The notes: generated from the sequence alone by a model not told the origin. Counted from the stretch's first letter, positions 17,857 to 26,065 are shown. The stretch is 64,000 nucleotides of DNA from Streptomyces paludis (GCF_003344965.1 NZ_CP031194.1:2046001-2110000), one strand, 5' to 3'. Numbers and translations are program-made.

Positions 17857-19770
17857 ATGAACCCTCTTAGCATGCTTGGCTCTTCAAACTCGGAGACCGG
17901 CAAGAGCCGGTCGATCACTATCGGGTTGACGGTCGCCACGCTGATTGTGGTACCTGTGCTCGCCGTCACGGGAGGCGAAGCCTTCCGTGCCTTCATCGAC
18001 TTCGGCGCCGGCGTGCTGTCGCTGCTGTCGCTCTCAGGGGCCGTTGTCTGGGGGCTGATCGCCACCGACAGGCTGCTGCTCTCCCCGCGTCACCGCCTGG
18101 TCGCCCAGGGCATTCACCGGGCCACGGCGGTCTCGTCGCTGGGCTTCCTGTTGCTGCACGTGAGCATCAAGATCTCGCTCGGCAAAGTGGCGCTGATCGG
18201 CGCCCTGTTGCCGTTCGGTCTCGGTATCACCGGCACCAGCGGACTCATCGGTTTCGGCTCGATGGCCGGACTGCTGATGATCGTCGCCGCCACCACCGGC
18301 GCCATGCGCAGCGTGATGGCCCCGACCGGCAAATTCGCCTACAAATGGCGGGCCATGCACATGCTGGCCTACCCCGCCTGGTGTTTCGCGATGGTGCACG
18401 GACTCTTCACCGGCCGCCCCGCGGCCACCTATGTCACCGTCATGTACTCCATGGTCATGCTCGGTGTGGCCGTCGTCGTCGCCATGCGTCTGCTCCCCCG
18501 GGAGAACCAGCAGCGGATCGCCGAGGGCATCGTCTCGATGACGGGCGGGGACGCCGACCGGCGGGAGTCCCAGGAGTACCGCCGCGATCTGTCGTCCTCC
18601 CCGCTCCCGGGCGCCATGGGTGTCGGGCCGCAGCGCGACTTCCAGCCGCGCCGGGAGCGCGAGTCGGCCGGCCCGCCCTCGATGGGCGGCAACATGTCGT
18701 TCGACGCGCCCCGTCAGCAGCCGAGGCTCCCCGCCCCCTCCCCGCCGCTGTACGAGGCGACACCGCGGCCGATGGCCGACCCGCTGCCCCTCCCCGGTCA
18801 GGGCAGGGGCCCGGGCCGGGGCGGCGACCCGATGTCCGACACGTTCGCCGCACCGCGCGGCGGCGAGTCCTTCGGCGGCGGCTCGGACAGCTCGGGCGAC
18901 TCCGGTACGGGCCTGTCGGCCGGCTACCGCGCGGCGCAGAACGCCGACGCGACCGCCCGGATGCCGATCACCCCGGACGCCCCGGGCCCCGGCCCGGGAC
19001 CGTCCACCGGCTCCTCCCGGCGGGTGCCGCCGACCAGCGAGATCCCGCTCGCCGAGCGCGTCCTCATGACCGACGAGATACCCGTCATCCAGGACGAGCC
19101 CACCGGCCGCGGCGGCTCCTGGCCGGCGCCGATGCCTCCCCCGCCGGCGCGGTCCCAGGCGTTCGTCACGCCCCCGCAGAACCCGGCCGCCCCCATGCCG
19201 TACGACACCGGCGCCACCCCCGCGTTCGACCCCGGCGCGGCCCAGGCGTTCGGCGGGGGCGCGCCCGCGCAGCCGTACGACACCGGCGCCACCCCCCAGT
19301 ACGAGCCGCCGGCGGCCCAGCAGTACGACCGCGGCCGGCCGCCCCCGTACGACCCGGACGCCCCCGAGCCGTACGAACCGGGCCCCACCGCGCCGCAGTA
19401 CAACACGGGCTCGATACCCGTGCAGCAGTACGACACGGGCGCCATGCCGCAGTTCAACAACCAGGCGCCCAACCAGGCCGCCGCCTCCCCCTACGGCCCG
19501 GACGGTGCCTCCCCCTACGGCACCACCACCCCGCCCTCGTACGACACCGGTTCCCTCCCGCCGTACACCCCGGCCACCGCCGCCCCCTACGACACCGGTG
19601 CCGTCCCCGCGTACGACCCGCGCGGCTATCCGGGGCAGCCCGGGGCCCAGGCCGCGCCCGACCCGTACGCGCAACCGTCCGCATTCGACGGGTCCAACCC
19701 CGTTCCCGGTCCCGTGTATCAGCCCCCGGCCGGGGAACCCTGGAACGCACCCGCAGGAGACCGACCGTGA
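17857..19770 (+). CDS. Membrane cytochrome-b-like (ferric-reductase-type) protein with disordered repeat tail
   Basis: 637 residues. About five to six membrane helices lie in residues 20-210. Two His pairs are spaced as in bis-haem transmembrane oxidoreductases: H87/H101 in one helix (HRATAVSSLGFLLLH) and H168/H181 in another (MHMLAYPAWCFAMVH). Residues about 220-637 are Pro/Gly/Asp-rich and disordered, with many copies of a PYDTGA-like unit (for example PYDTGATPAFD, PYDTGATPQYE, QYDTGAMPQ). The ATG at 17857 is used; ATG 17872 is an alternative. It overlaps the next gene by GTGA, so the pair probably forms one electron-transfer unit. Haem binding is inferred from spacing only. Confidence 0.82.
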   Translation: MNPLSMLGSSNSETGKSRSITIGLTVATLIVVPVLAVTGGEAFRAFIDFGAGVLSLLSLSGAVVWGLIATDRLLLSPRHRLVAQGIHRATAVSSLGFLLLHVSIKISLGKVALIGALLPFGLGITGTSGLIGFGSMAGLLMIVAATTGAMRSVMAPTGKFAYKWRAMHMLAYPAWCFAMVHGLFTGRPAATYVTVMYSMVMLGVAVVVAMRLLPRENQQRIAEGIVSMTGGDADRRESQEYRRDLSSSPLPGAMGVGPQRDFQPRRERESAGPPSMGGNMSFDAPRQQPRLPAPSPPLYEATPRPMADPLPLPGQGRGPGRGGDPMSDTFAAPRGGESFGGGSDSSGDSGTGLSAGYRAAQNADATARMPITPDAPGPGPGPSTGSSRRVPPTSEIPLAERVLMTDEIPVIQDEPTGRGGSWPAPMPPPPARSQAFVTPPQNPAAPMPYDTGATPAFDPGAAQAFGGGAPAQPYDTGATPQYEPPAAQQYDRGRPPPYDPDAPEPYEPGPTAPQYNTGSIPVQQYDTGAMPQFNNQAPNQAAASPYGPDGASPYGTTTPPSYDTGSLPPYTPATAAPYDTGAVPAYDPRGYPGQPGAQAAPDPYAQPSAFDGSNPVPGPVYQPPAGEPWNAPAGDRP

Positions 19771-21380
19771 ATGCCCCCATCCCCGATGTGCCCGAAGTCC
19801 GTGTGGTCGGCCTCCCCCAGCTGACGCAGGGATTCGATCTGGTCGAGCGCCTCGACCTCCCCATGCATCTCAAGGTGCACGGCCCGCTCGAAGCGATGAC
19901 CGGCGAGCGCCTCGCCCAGCTCGCCGAGGCGATATCCCTGACCGGCCGCGGCGGCGCCGGCTTCCCGTTCCACCGGAAGCTGCGCGCGGTCGCCAAGTCC
20001 GCGATCCGGCGCGGGGTACGGCCGGTCGTCGTGGTCAACGGCAGTGAGGGCGAGCCCCCTTGCCGCAAAGACACCGTGATGCTCAACCGCGCGCCGCATC
20101 TCATCCTGGACGGCGCGCTGCTGGCCGCCGAGGCGCTCGGCGCGCGCACGCTGATCGTGGTGGTCACCCGTAACTCCACCGAGGTCTCGATCCGGGCGGC
20201 GCTCGCCGAGCGCGGGCTCTCCGACCGGCGCGGTGCCGCGCTGCGCGCCAAGGTGGTCCGTACGCCGGAGCGCATGGTCTCCGGTGAGGCGTCGTCCGTG
20301 ATCCGCGCGATCGGCGGTGGCCCCGCCAAGCCGCCGGGGCGCCGTGAGCGTGCCGCCGAGTCCGGTGTCGGCGGTCTGCCGACGCTGCTGTCCAACGCGG
20401 AGACCTTCGCGCAGCTGGCCGTGGCGGCGCGCATCGGTGCCCGCCGCTACTGCGGCACGGGCCTGGAGGACGAGCCCGGTACGGTCATGCTGACCGTGTC
20501 CGGCGCGGTCGCCCGGCCCATGGTCATCGAGGCGCCGACCGGTGTCCCGCTGCGCTACATCCTCCAGATGGCGGGCGCCCCGCCGATGCCGCAGGGTGTG
20601 CTGACCGGTGGCTACCACGGTGACTGGATGGACGCGGTCTCCGCCCACGAGGCCGTCATCTCGAAGAAGTCGTTCAAGTCCCTGGGCGGCGCGCTGGGCG
20701 CGGGCGCGATCCTGCCGATCGGTCCCGAGACCTGCCCGCTGGGCGAGGCGCTGCACGTCGCCAACTGGCTGGCGGCCGAGACCGCCGGTCAGTGCGGCCC
20801 GTGCAAGCTGGGTCTGCCGGCCGCCGCGGGAGGGCTCTCCGACGTCATCAACGGCGGTGGCCAGGCGGCGCTTGAGGCGCTGCGCGCGGTCATCCAGGCC
20901 GTCAAGGCGCGCGGCGCCTGCCAGCACCCGGACGGTTCGGCGCGCTTCTTCAACTCCACCCTGGCGGCGTTCACGGACGATCTCGCCGCCCATGTGCTGA
21001 ACGGCGGCTGCGGGCGCGAGACGACCGGTGTGCTGCCGCTGCCCAGCGAGGGCTACCAGGAGCATGTCGAGTCCATTCCGAGCGGTGGCAAGCTGGCGAT
21101 CGACTGGACGCTCTGCGAGGGCCACGGCCTGTGCGCGGACATCCTTCCCGAGCTGTTCCGGATGAGCCCGGACGGCTTCCCGACGCCCGCCAAGGCCGAT
21201 GTCCCGATGCACCTCCAGGGCGCGGCCATGCGTGCCGTACGCCGGTGCCCGCAGCTCGCCCTGCGGCTGGACCAGGCGCCGCCTCCGCAGCCCAAGGTGG
21301 AGAAGCCGCCGGCCCGCGCGGCGCTGCCCCCGGGCGGCGGCGGTGGCCGCCGCAAGGCCCTTGGCCCCGGGCGGGGTTGA
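19767..21380 (+). CDS. NuoF-like flavoprotein fused to a [3Fe-4S]-type ferredoxin domain
   Basis: 537 residues. Residues about 50-330 match the FMN/NAD(H) part of complex I 51-kDa subunits (GRGGAGFPFHRKLRAV, VVVNGSEGEPPCRKDT, LLSNAETFAQLA). An SLBB-like section follows, then a cluster motif with only C343, C346 and C385; the first Cys of the usual CxxCxxC is absent. A C-terminal ferredoxin (about 440-505) has C450, C456 and C494 in the C-x5-C...CP pattern of actinobacterial [3Fe-4S] ferredoxins. The GTG at 19767 with AGGAGA upstream overlaps the cytochrome-like gene. Likely role: pass electrons from NAD(P)H or ferredoxin to the membrane partner (inference). Confidence 0.85.
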   Translation: MNAPIPDVPEVRVVGLPQLTQGFDLVERLDLPMHLKVHGPLEAMTGERLAQLAEAISLTGRGGAGFPFHRKLRAVAKSAIRRGVRPVVVVNGSEGEPPCRKDTVMLNRAPHLILDGALLAAEALGARTLIVVVTRNSTEVSIRAALAERGLSDRRGAALRAKVVRTPERMVSGEASSVIRAIGGGPAKPPGRRERAAESGVGGLPTLLSNAETFAQLAVAARIGARRYCGTGLEDEPGTVMLTVSGAVARPMVIEAPTGVPLRYILQMAGAPPMPQGVLTGGYHGDWMDAVSAHEAVISKKSFKSLGGALGAGAILPIGPETCPLGEALHVANWLAAETAGQCGPCKLGLPAAAGGLSDVINGGGQAALEALRAVIQAVKARGACQHPDGSARFFNSTLAAFTDDLAAHVLNGGCGRETTGVLPLPSEGYQEHVESIPSGGKLAIDWTLCEGHGLCADILPELFRMSPDGFPTPAKADVPMHLQGAAMRAVRRCPQLALRLDQAPPPQPKVEKPPARAALPPGGGGGRRKALGPGRG

Positions 21381-21438
21381 GCGGGAGAGCCGGGCCGGCA
21401 CGGTGAGCCGAGCCAGGTGGGAAGAGTGAGCTGAAACG

Positions 21439-21471
21439 GTGAGGGCGGGCCCCGCGGGGTCCGCCCTCACC
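21439..21471 (+). terminator. Terminator after the redox pair
   Basis: An 11-bp stem GGTGAGGGCGG/CCGCCCTCACC with a GC-rich loop, 59 bases after the stop codon. Confidence 0.75.
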
Positions 21472-21500
21472 GCTCTCCCCGCCGACCGCGGGAGACAAGA

Positions 21501-21532
21501 AAGCGGGCCATCCGGATTCGGATGGCCCGCTT
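21501..21532 (-). terminator. Terminator after the first tRNA-Ala
   Basis: A perfect 14-bp stem AAGCGGGCCATCCG/CGGATGGCCCGCTT with a 4-base loop lies 19 bases beyond the tRNA 3' end. Confidence 0.8.
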
Positions 21533-21551
21533 GTCTTCGTTCTTCACCTGT

Positions 21552-21624
21552 GGAGCTAAGGAGAATTGAACTCCTGACCTCCTGCATGCCATGCAGGCGC
21601 TCTACCAACTGAGCTATAGCCCCT
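21552..21624 (-). tRNA. tRNA-Ala, anticodon GGC
   Basis: 73 bases folding as a full cloverleaf: acceptor GGGGCTA/TAGCTCC with discriminator A, D-loop AGCTCAGTTGGTAGAGC, anticodon stem CCTGC/GCAGG with loop ATGGCAT, and T-arm GTTCAATTC. CCA is not encoded. It is identical to the copy at 22212-22284 and follows the small CxxC gene on the same strand. Confidence 0.97.
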
Positions 21625-21727
21625 CGCGGAGCGCCACCGGGGTTTCCCTCGGCGACATCGACAACTTTAACGGTCCGGCTGCCCACCACCAAATCGATTC
21701 CGGAAGCGGGCCGGCCGGGGTGAACGA

Positions 21728-21961
21728 TCAGGCCGTGGCGAACGAGTAGAACCTCTTGAGCGTGCAGTGGTCGTCGAGGAGACGGCCGTAGATCGGCTCG
21801 CCCTCCAGCTCCCGGTACGTCTCGATCGGGTCGCCTTTTATGATCAGCGCCCGCGCGCACTCCTCGCACCAGTACTGGTAGTCGGCGCTCAGCGGATCCA
21901 TGTCCCTGACGATCGGCGTACCGCTGCCGCACCAGTCGCACGTACGCCTGTGGGCGCCCAT
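21728..21961 (-). CDS. Small protein with two CxxC motifs (zinc-ribbon-like)
   Basis: 77 residues. CDWC (near residue 8) and CEEC (near 33) form a pair of CxxC knuckles about 22 residues apart, suggesting one structural zinc. The rest is mixed helix and strand (ALIIKGDPIETYRELEGEPI). The ATG at 21961 has AAGGAG 8 bases upstream. It lies between two identical tRNA-Ala genes, all on the minus strand, and probably belongs to one transcription unit with them. Function unknown. Confidence 0.85.
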   Translation of the reverse strand: MGAHRRTCDWCGSGTPIVRDMDPLSADYQYWCEECARALIIKGDPIETYRELEGEPIYGRLLDDHCTLKRFYSFATA

Positions 21962-22153
21962 CGCGCGCTCCTTCCCGGTCCGGTTCCTCGCCCCCTCCGG
22001 CGGTTCGATTCTGCCACGCTCCGGCCTTCTGGTCAGCCTAAATGGCGTGCTCGCAGGGGCTTCTGTACCCACTGAGCGGCAACGGACACACCAGAGCGGA
22101 AACCGGTGCGGGGAGATGTACGGGGAGCGGCACACAGAGCGACGCGGGAACAA

Positions 22154-22187
22154 CAGAAATCCCGCCCCAGGAAGGGACGGGATTCTG
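22154..22187 (-). terminator. Hairpin after the second tRNA-Ala
   Basis: CAGAAATCCCG and CGGGATTCTG form an imperfect stem, followed on the minus strand by a T-rich run, 25 bases beyond the tRNA end. Confidence 0.65.
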
Positions 22188-22211
22188 TGGGTGGCACCGA
22201 GTGTGCCGATT

Positions 22212-22284
22212 GTGGAGCTAAGGAGAATTGAACTCCTGACCTCCTGCATGCCATGCAGGCGCTCTACCAACTGAGCTATAGCCC
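22212..22284 (-). tRNA. tRNA-Ala, anticodon GGC (second identical copy)
   Basis: Identical over all 73 bases to the gene at 21552-21624, with the same cloverleaf and no encoded CCA. The 588 bases between the copies contain the small CxxC gene. Decodes GCC, the dominant Ala codon in this genome. Confidence 0.97.
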
Positions 22285-22379
22285 CGCGTGTTCCCCGCGC
22301 TCCGCGCTGCGAACAAGAAGAACTTTAGCCTGTGACCTGCCGGAAAGCGAAATCCGGTGCTGCCGCCTCCCGGGACCGC

Positions 22380-23033
22380 TCAGACGTCGTCGCCGAGGAC
22401 CGGTTCCGGGAGGGTGCCGGCGTTGTGTTCCAGCAGCCGCCAGCCGCGCGCGCCCTCACCGAGGACCGACCAGCAGCAGTTGGAGAGCCCGCCGAGTCCT
22501 TCCCAGTGGAACGCCTCCAGGCCGAGCAGCCGGCCGATGGTGGTACGGATCGTGCCGCCGTGGCTGACCACGACCAGGGTGCCGCCGTCGGGCAGCTGGT
22601 CGGCGTGCCGGAGCACCACGGGCGCCGCCCGGTCGGCGACCTCGGTCTCCAGCTCACCGCCGCCGCGCCGAATGGGCTCGCCGCGCTTCCACGCCGCGTA
22701 CTCCTCGCCGTACCGCCCGATGATCTCGTCGTGGGTCAGCCCCTGCCAGGTGCCCGCGAAGGTCTCGCGGAGCGCGGCGTCGTGCTGGATGCCGAGGCCG
22801 GTGACCGAGGCCAGCTCGGCGGCGGTGGCGGCGGCCCGCCGGAGGTCGGAGGCGATGATCGCGTCCGGCTTCAGCGAGGCCAGCAGCCGGGCCGCGCGCC
22901 GGGCCTGCGCGACGCCCTCATCGGTCAGCTCGATGTCCGTGGTGCCCTGGAAGCGGCGTTCCAGATTCCAGGCCGTACGGCCGTGGCGCCACAGGACGAT
23001 ACGGCGGCCCCTGCCGCCCTGCGCGCCGTTCAG
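22380..23033 (-). CDS. Histidine-phosphatase-superfamily protein (phosphoglycerate-mutase-like), probable CTG start
   Basis: 217 residues. The catalytic RHG signature is in IVLWRHGRTAWNLERRFQG near the N-terminus, and the second catalytic His is in VVVSHGGTIRTTIGRLLG. Family members remove phosphate from small metabolites or are cofactor-dependent mutases; the substrate is unknown. There is no in-frame ATG, GTG or TTG between the upstream stop codon and the RHG motif. A CTG at 23033 overlaps the rsfS stop (CTGA) and has GGTGAG 5 bases upstream, so it is the likely start. It is the last gene of the nadD-LCP-rsfS run. Confidence 0.87.
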   Translation of the reverse strand: MNGAQGGRGRRIVLWRHGRTAWNLERRFQGTTDIELTDEGVAQARRAARLLASLKPDAIIASDLRRAAATAAELASVTGLGIQHDAALRETFAGTWQGLTHDEIIGRYGEEYAAWKRGEPIRRGGGELETEVADRAAPVVLRHADQLPDGGTLVVVSHGGTIRTTIGRLLGLEAFHWEGLGGLSNCCWSVLGEGARGWRLLEHNAGTLPEPVLGDDV

Positions 23034-23503
23034 CTCAGCTCACCGTCCGCGTCACCGGCGATCCCGGCGTGGGCGGCGGGCTCGCCGGTGACCTCGCCGT
23101 TGACCTCGGCGTGCTCCTTGGCCTTGCCGCGGGTCTTGACGGCGTCCTCGGGCAGCGGCAGCTCGGGGCAGTCCTTCCAGAGCCGCTCCAGGGCGTAGAA
23201 GACGCGCTCCTCGCTGTGCTGGACATGGATGACGATGTCCACGTAGTCGAGGAGGATCCAGCGGGCGTCACGGTCGCCCTCGCGGCGCACCGGCTTGGCG
23301 CCCAGCTCCTTCTGGAGCCGCTCCTCGATCTCGTCGACGATCGACTTGACCTGTCGGTCGTTGGGCGCGGAGGCGAGCAGGAAGGCGTCGGTGATCGACA
23401 GCACATCGCTGACGTCGTACGCGATGACGTCGTGCGCGAGCCGGTCCGCGGCCGCCTGGGCGGCGGCGTTGACGAGCTGGATGGAACGATCAGTTGCGGT
23501 CAC
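23030..23503 (-). CDS. rsfS: Ribosomal silencing factor RsfS
   Basis: 157 residues. RsfS (DUF143) binds ribosomal protein L14 on the 50S subunit and blocks subunit joining under starvation. The family core is complete (VIAYDVSDVLSITDAFLLAS, ARWILLDYVDIVIHV, YALERLWKD). The C-terminal 35 residues are an acidic actinobacterial extension. The GTG at 23503 starts MTATDRSIQLVN; the RBS is weak. The location just after nadD and an LCP gene is the usual actinobacterial arrangement. Its stop codon overlaps the downstream phosphatase start. Confidence 0.95.
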   Translation of the reverse strand: MTATDRSIQLVNAAAQAAADRLAHDVIAYDVSDVLSITDAFLLASAPNDRQVKSIVDEIEERLQKELGAKPVRREGDRDARWILLDYVDIVIHVQHSEERVFYALERLWKDCPELPLPEDAVKTRGKAKEHAEVNGEVTGEPAAHAGIAGDADGELS

Positions 23504-23601
23504 TGGCAGGCTTTCGTAGACGGTCGTGGAGAAGTCCAGGGTCTCACGGACCACCGACAGCCGACGCAGCCCCGGGCGCGACGCGGGCGCGGGCACGGGA
23601 A

Positions 23602-23639
23602 GGGCGCCGGGCGGGGACCGTTCCCCCTGCCCGGCGCCC
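23602..23639 (-). terminator. Hairpin between the LCP gene and rsfS
   Basis: GGGCGCCGGGC and GCCCGGCGCCC form an 11-bp stem with extra GGG/CCC pairs inside. It lies in the 176-base gap after the LCP stop. It may be a partial terminator or an RNA-end stabiliser inside the operon. Confidence 0.5.
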
Positions 23640-23679
23640 TCCGGCGGCATCCGCCCGCACCCGCGCCGCTCCGGATCGG

Positions 23680-25395
23680 CTAGTCGACCTTGTAGTCCTC
23701 GCCGAGGACGACCGACACATCGGCGTTCGCCGCCGTCTTGCCCTTCTCGACCGCGCTGTCCGGCAGCGAGAGCGTCTTGGCGACCTCTTCCGCCCGGTCC
23801 TTGTTCTCGTCGTCACCGTAGGTGACGCGGGAGGACGTCACGACCTCGGCGGTCCCCGCGTCCACGAAGGTGTAGCCGCCGTTGACCAGGGCGATACGGG
23901 CGGACTCCGCCGCGTCCTGGTCGCCGCTCGCGTTCTTGACGCCGACCCGGGCCGCCGCGCCCTTCTCGGGGGCGCTGACCGAGCCGCCGAGGATGTCCTT
24001 CACCACGCTGTCCGAGGTCTCCTCGCTGAGCGTGCCGTCCTCCTGTACGGGCAGGAGCGTCGTCTTGTAGTCGCCCGCCTTGGCGTGCTCGGCGAGCTTG
24101 GCCAGGGAGGCGCCGAGGTCCTTCTCGGGCAGCGAGGGGTCGAGGATCTGCCCCAGCGTCTCGACGGTGAGCGTGGCGGACTCCGCGTCGCTGGAGAGCT
24201 TCCGCAGCGCGCCCTGGATCACCTGGCCGAACCGCTGGAGCTGCTTGGCCTCCTCCTCGCCCGGGGCGCGGTAGGTGGCGTACGCGACGGCGGCCTTGCC
24301 GCTGAGCGTCTGCTGCTCGCCCTTCTTCACCAGCGGGTCGTCGCCCTTCTTCGCGCCGGGCACCTCCGCGTCGGTGTCCAGGTCGATGCCGCCGACCAGC
24401 TCGACGAGATTGTCCAGATAGGGCGTGTCCAGCCGCCAGGTGCCGGAGATCTTGGTGCCGAAGAGGGTGCCGATGGACTCGCGTGTGGTGTCCGAGCCGT
24501 CCTCGTCCACGGACTTGCCGAGCGTGACGGAGGTGCCGTCGTCGGCGGCCACCGAGAGGGAGTTGGGCAGCAGCAGGGTGGAACCCTCCCCGGCCGTGGA
24601 GTTGTTGACCAGCAGCGCCGTGGAGGTGCCCTTGTCCTTCGTGTTGTGCATATGGACGACGATCACATCGCGCTTCTGCGGTCCCGACGCCGTGCTCGCC
24701 TTCTTCTCCGAGGAGGAGAAGCCGGGCAGCAGACCCGCGTACCAGAGGTAGCCGACACCGCCGAGGACCACCAGGGCGAGCCCCACGACCATCGCCACGC
24801 CGCGGCTGCGGCCCCGGCGCTTGGCCTCCTCACGGCGCTCGGAGCGGCTCTCGGTGAAGTTGAGCCAGTCGATGACGTCTTCGGAGGACTCGTTCGGCTC
24901 CTCTATGAAGGAGAACTGCTCGGTCTTGTAGTCGCGGTCCCCGGCCGTCTGCTCGGACCCGGCGGCGGGCGCCTTCTCCCGCTCGGCGGCGGCCGGTTCG
25001 GGCGCGGCGGGTGCCGGGGCCGGGGGCGCCGGCTCGGGGGCGGGCGCAGGGGCAGGCACGGGCGCGGGGGCGGCCTGCTGCTGGGGCTGCGCCTGCTGCG
25101 GCTGGGGCTGCTGCGGGACGCTCCACTGCTGCTGGCCCGCGTCGTAGCCGTAACCGGTGTTCGCGTACCCCTGCTGCGCGTACTGGCCGTACTGGTCGTA
25201 CTGCTGCTGAGCCTGACCCTGCTGGGCCTGATCCGGCTGGGCGTACGGGTCGTAGCCGTACCCCTGCTGCTGTTGCTGGACTTGCTGCTGCTGAGGCTGC
25301 TGGTACACCGGCTGCCCGTACTCGTCGTATCCGACGATCTGGGGCTGCGAGTAATACGGGTCGTACGGCTCGTACGGCTGCTGTCGGTCGTTCAC
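23680..25395 (-). CDS. LytR-CpsA-Psr (LCP)-family membrane protein with Gln/Tyr-rich N-terminus and LytR_C domain
   Basis: 571 residues. Residues 1-105 are Gln/Tyr/Gly-rich and disordered, 106-140 Pro/Ala-rich, one membrane helix spans about 200-221, an LCP domain about 242-400, and a LytR_C domain about 480-571. LCP enzymes attach teichoic-acid-like polymers to peptidoglycan from undecaprenyl carriers. Here the usual catalytic PRD motif reads LLPNSLS (277-279), so the key Arg is missing; AYATYRAP (371-378) keeps one family Arg. S. coelicolor's equivalent, SCO2578/PdtA as I recall, is reported to affect wall glycopolymer in sporulation septa. The GTG at 25395 has GAGAGGGG upstream, and nadD ends 19 bases before it. 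Confidence 0.85.
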   Translation of the reverse strand: MNDRQQPYEPYDPYYSQPQIVGYDEYGQPVYQQPQQQQVQQQQQGYGYDPYAQPDQAQQGQAQQQYDQYGQYAQQGYANTGYGYDAGQQQWSVPQQPQPQQAQPQQQAAPAPVPAPAPAPEPAPPAPAPAAPEPAAAEREKAPAAGSEQTAGDRDYKTEQFSFIEEPNESSEDVIDWLNFTESRSERREEAKRRGRSRGVAMVVGLALVVLGGVGYLWYAGLLPGFSSSEKKASTASGPQKRDVIVVHMHNTKDKGTSTALLVNNSTAGEGSTLLLPNSLSVAADDGTSVTLGKSVDEDGSDTTRESIGTLFGTKISGTWRLDTPYLDNLVELVGGIDLDTDAEVPGAKKGDDPLVKKGEQQTLSGKAAVAYATYRAPGEEEAKQLQRFGQVIQGALRKLSSDAESATLTVETLGQILDPSLPEKDLGASLAKLAEHAKAGDYKTTLLPVQEDGTLSEETSDSVVKDILGGSVSAPEKGAAARVGVKNASGDQDAAESARIALVNGGYTFVDAGTAEVVTSSRVTYGDDENKDRAEEVAKTLSLPDSAVEKGKTAANADVSVVLGEDYKVD

Positions 25396-25414
25396 CGGTG
25401 CCCCTCTCCGCGGC

Positions 25415-26065
25415 TCATTCGCCGCGGTACAACTGCCGCTTGTCGATGTAGCGCACGACTCCGTCCGGCACCAGATACCAGACCGGATCGCCCTTGCCGA
25501 CCCGGTCCCGGCAGTCGGTGGAGGAGATCGCCAGCGCGGGGACCTCGACCAGGGAGACACCGCCCTTGGGCAGTCCGTCGTCCGTCAGATCATGGCCCGG
25601 CCGGGTGACTCCGATGAAATGGGCGAGGGCGAACAGCTCCTCGTGATCACGCCAGCTCAGGATCTGGGAGAGCGCGTCGGCGCCCGTGATGAAGAAGAGG
25701 TCCGCGTCGTCGTTGAGGGTCCGCAGATCCCGCAGCGTGTCGATCGTGTACGTGGCGCCGCCGCGGTCGATGTCGATCCGGCTCACCGAGAACTGCGGGT
25801 TCGACGCCGTGGCGATGACCGTCATCAGATAACGGTCCTCGGCCGGCGACACCGCGCGCTGACTCTTCTGCCACGGCGTCCCGGTCGGCACGAACACCAC
25901 CTCGTCGAGGTGGAACAGGGCGGCCACTTCGCTGGCCGCCACCAGGTGCCCGTGGTGGATCGGGTCGAAAGTACCGCCCATCACGCCGAGTCGGCGCTTA
26001 CCGCTGCCTGACCCGGTGTCGGGAACGACGGGACCGGGACCGGTGGACGCTTGCTGCTCTCCCAT
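25415..26065 (-). CDS. nadD: Nicotinate-nucleotide adenylyltransferase
   Basis: 216 residues. It adenylates nicotinate mononucleotide in NAD synthesis. The nucleotidyltransferase signature [12 protein letters not shown], the PWQKSQ substrate loop and the ISSTDCRDR motif are all present. The ATG at 26065 (MGEQQAST) gives a 20-residue Pro/Gly-rich extension before the fold; a start nearer GVMGGTFD is possible. It is the first large gene of the nadD-LCP-rsfS-phosphatase run and sits downstream of two tiny membrane-protein genes on the same strand. Confidence 0.95.
   Translation of the reverse strand: MGEQQASTGPGPVVPDTGSGSGKRRLGVMGGTFDPIHHGHLVAASEVAALFHLDEVVFVPTGTPWQKSQRAVSPAEDRYLMTVIATASNPQFSVSRIDIDRGGATYTIDTLRDLRTLNDDADLFFITGADALSQILSWRDHEELFALAHFIGVTRPGHDLTDDGLPKGGVSLVEVPALAISSTDCRDRVGKGDPVWYLVPDGVVRYIDKRQLYRGE

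Noticed and set aside
17570..17860. A 96-codon open frame whose end overlaps the cytochrome-like gene as ATGA
   Set aside because: It uses TTA, CTA and ATA codons and lacks the third-position G/C bias of all neighbours; it looks like intergenic DNA.
18345..19766. In-frame extension of the NuoF-like protein back into the cytochrome-like gene
   Set aside because: The extension is a frame shadow of the upstream gene; the GTG at 19767 with AGGAGA is a proper start.
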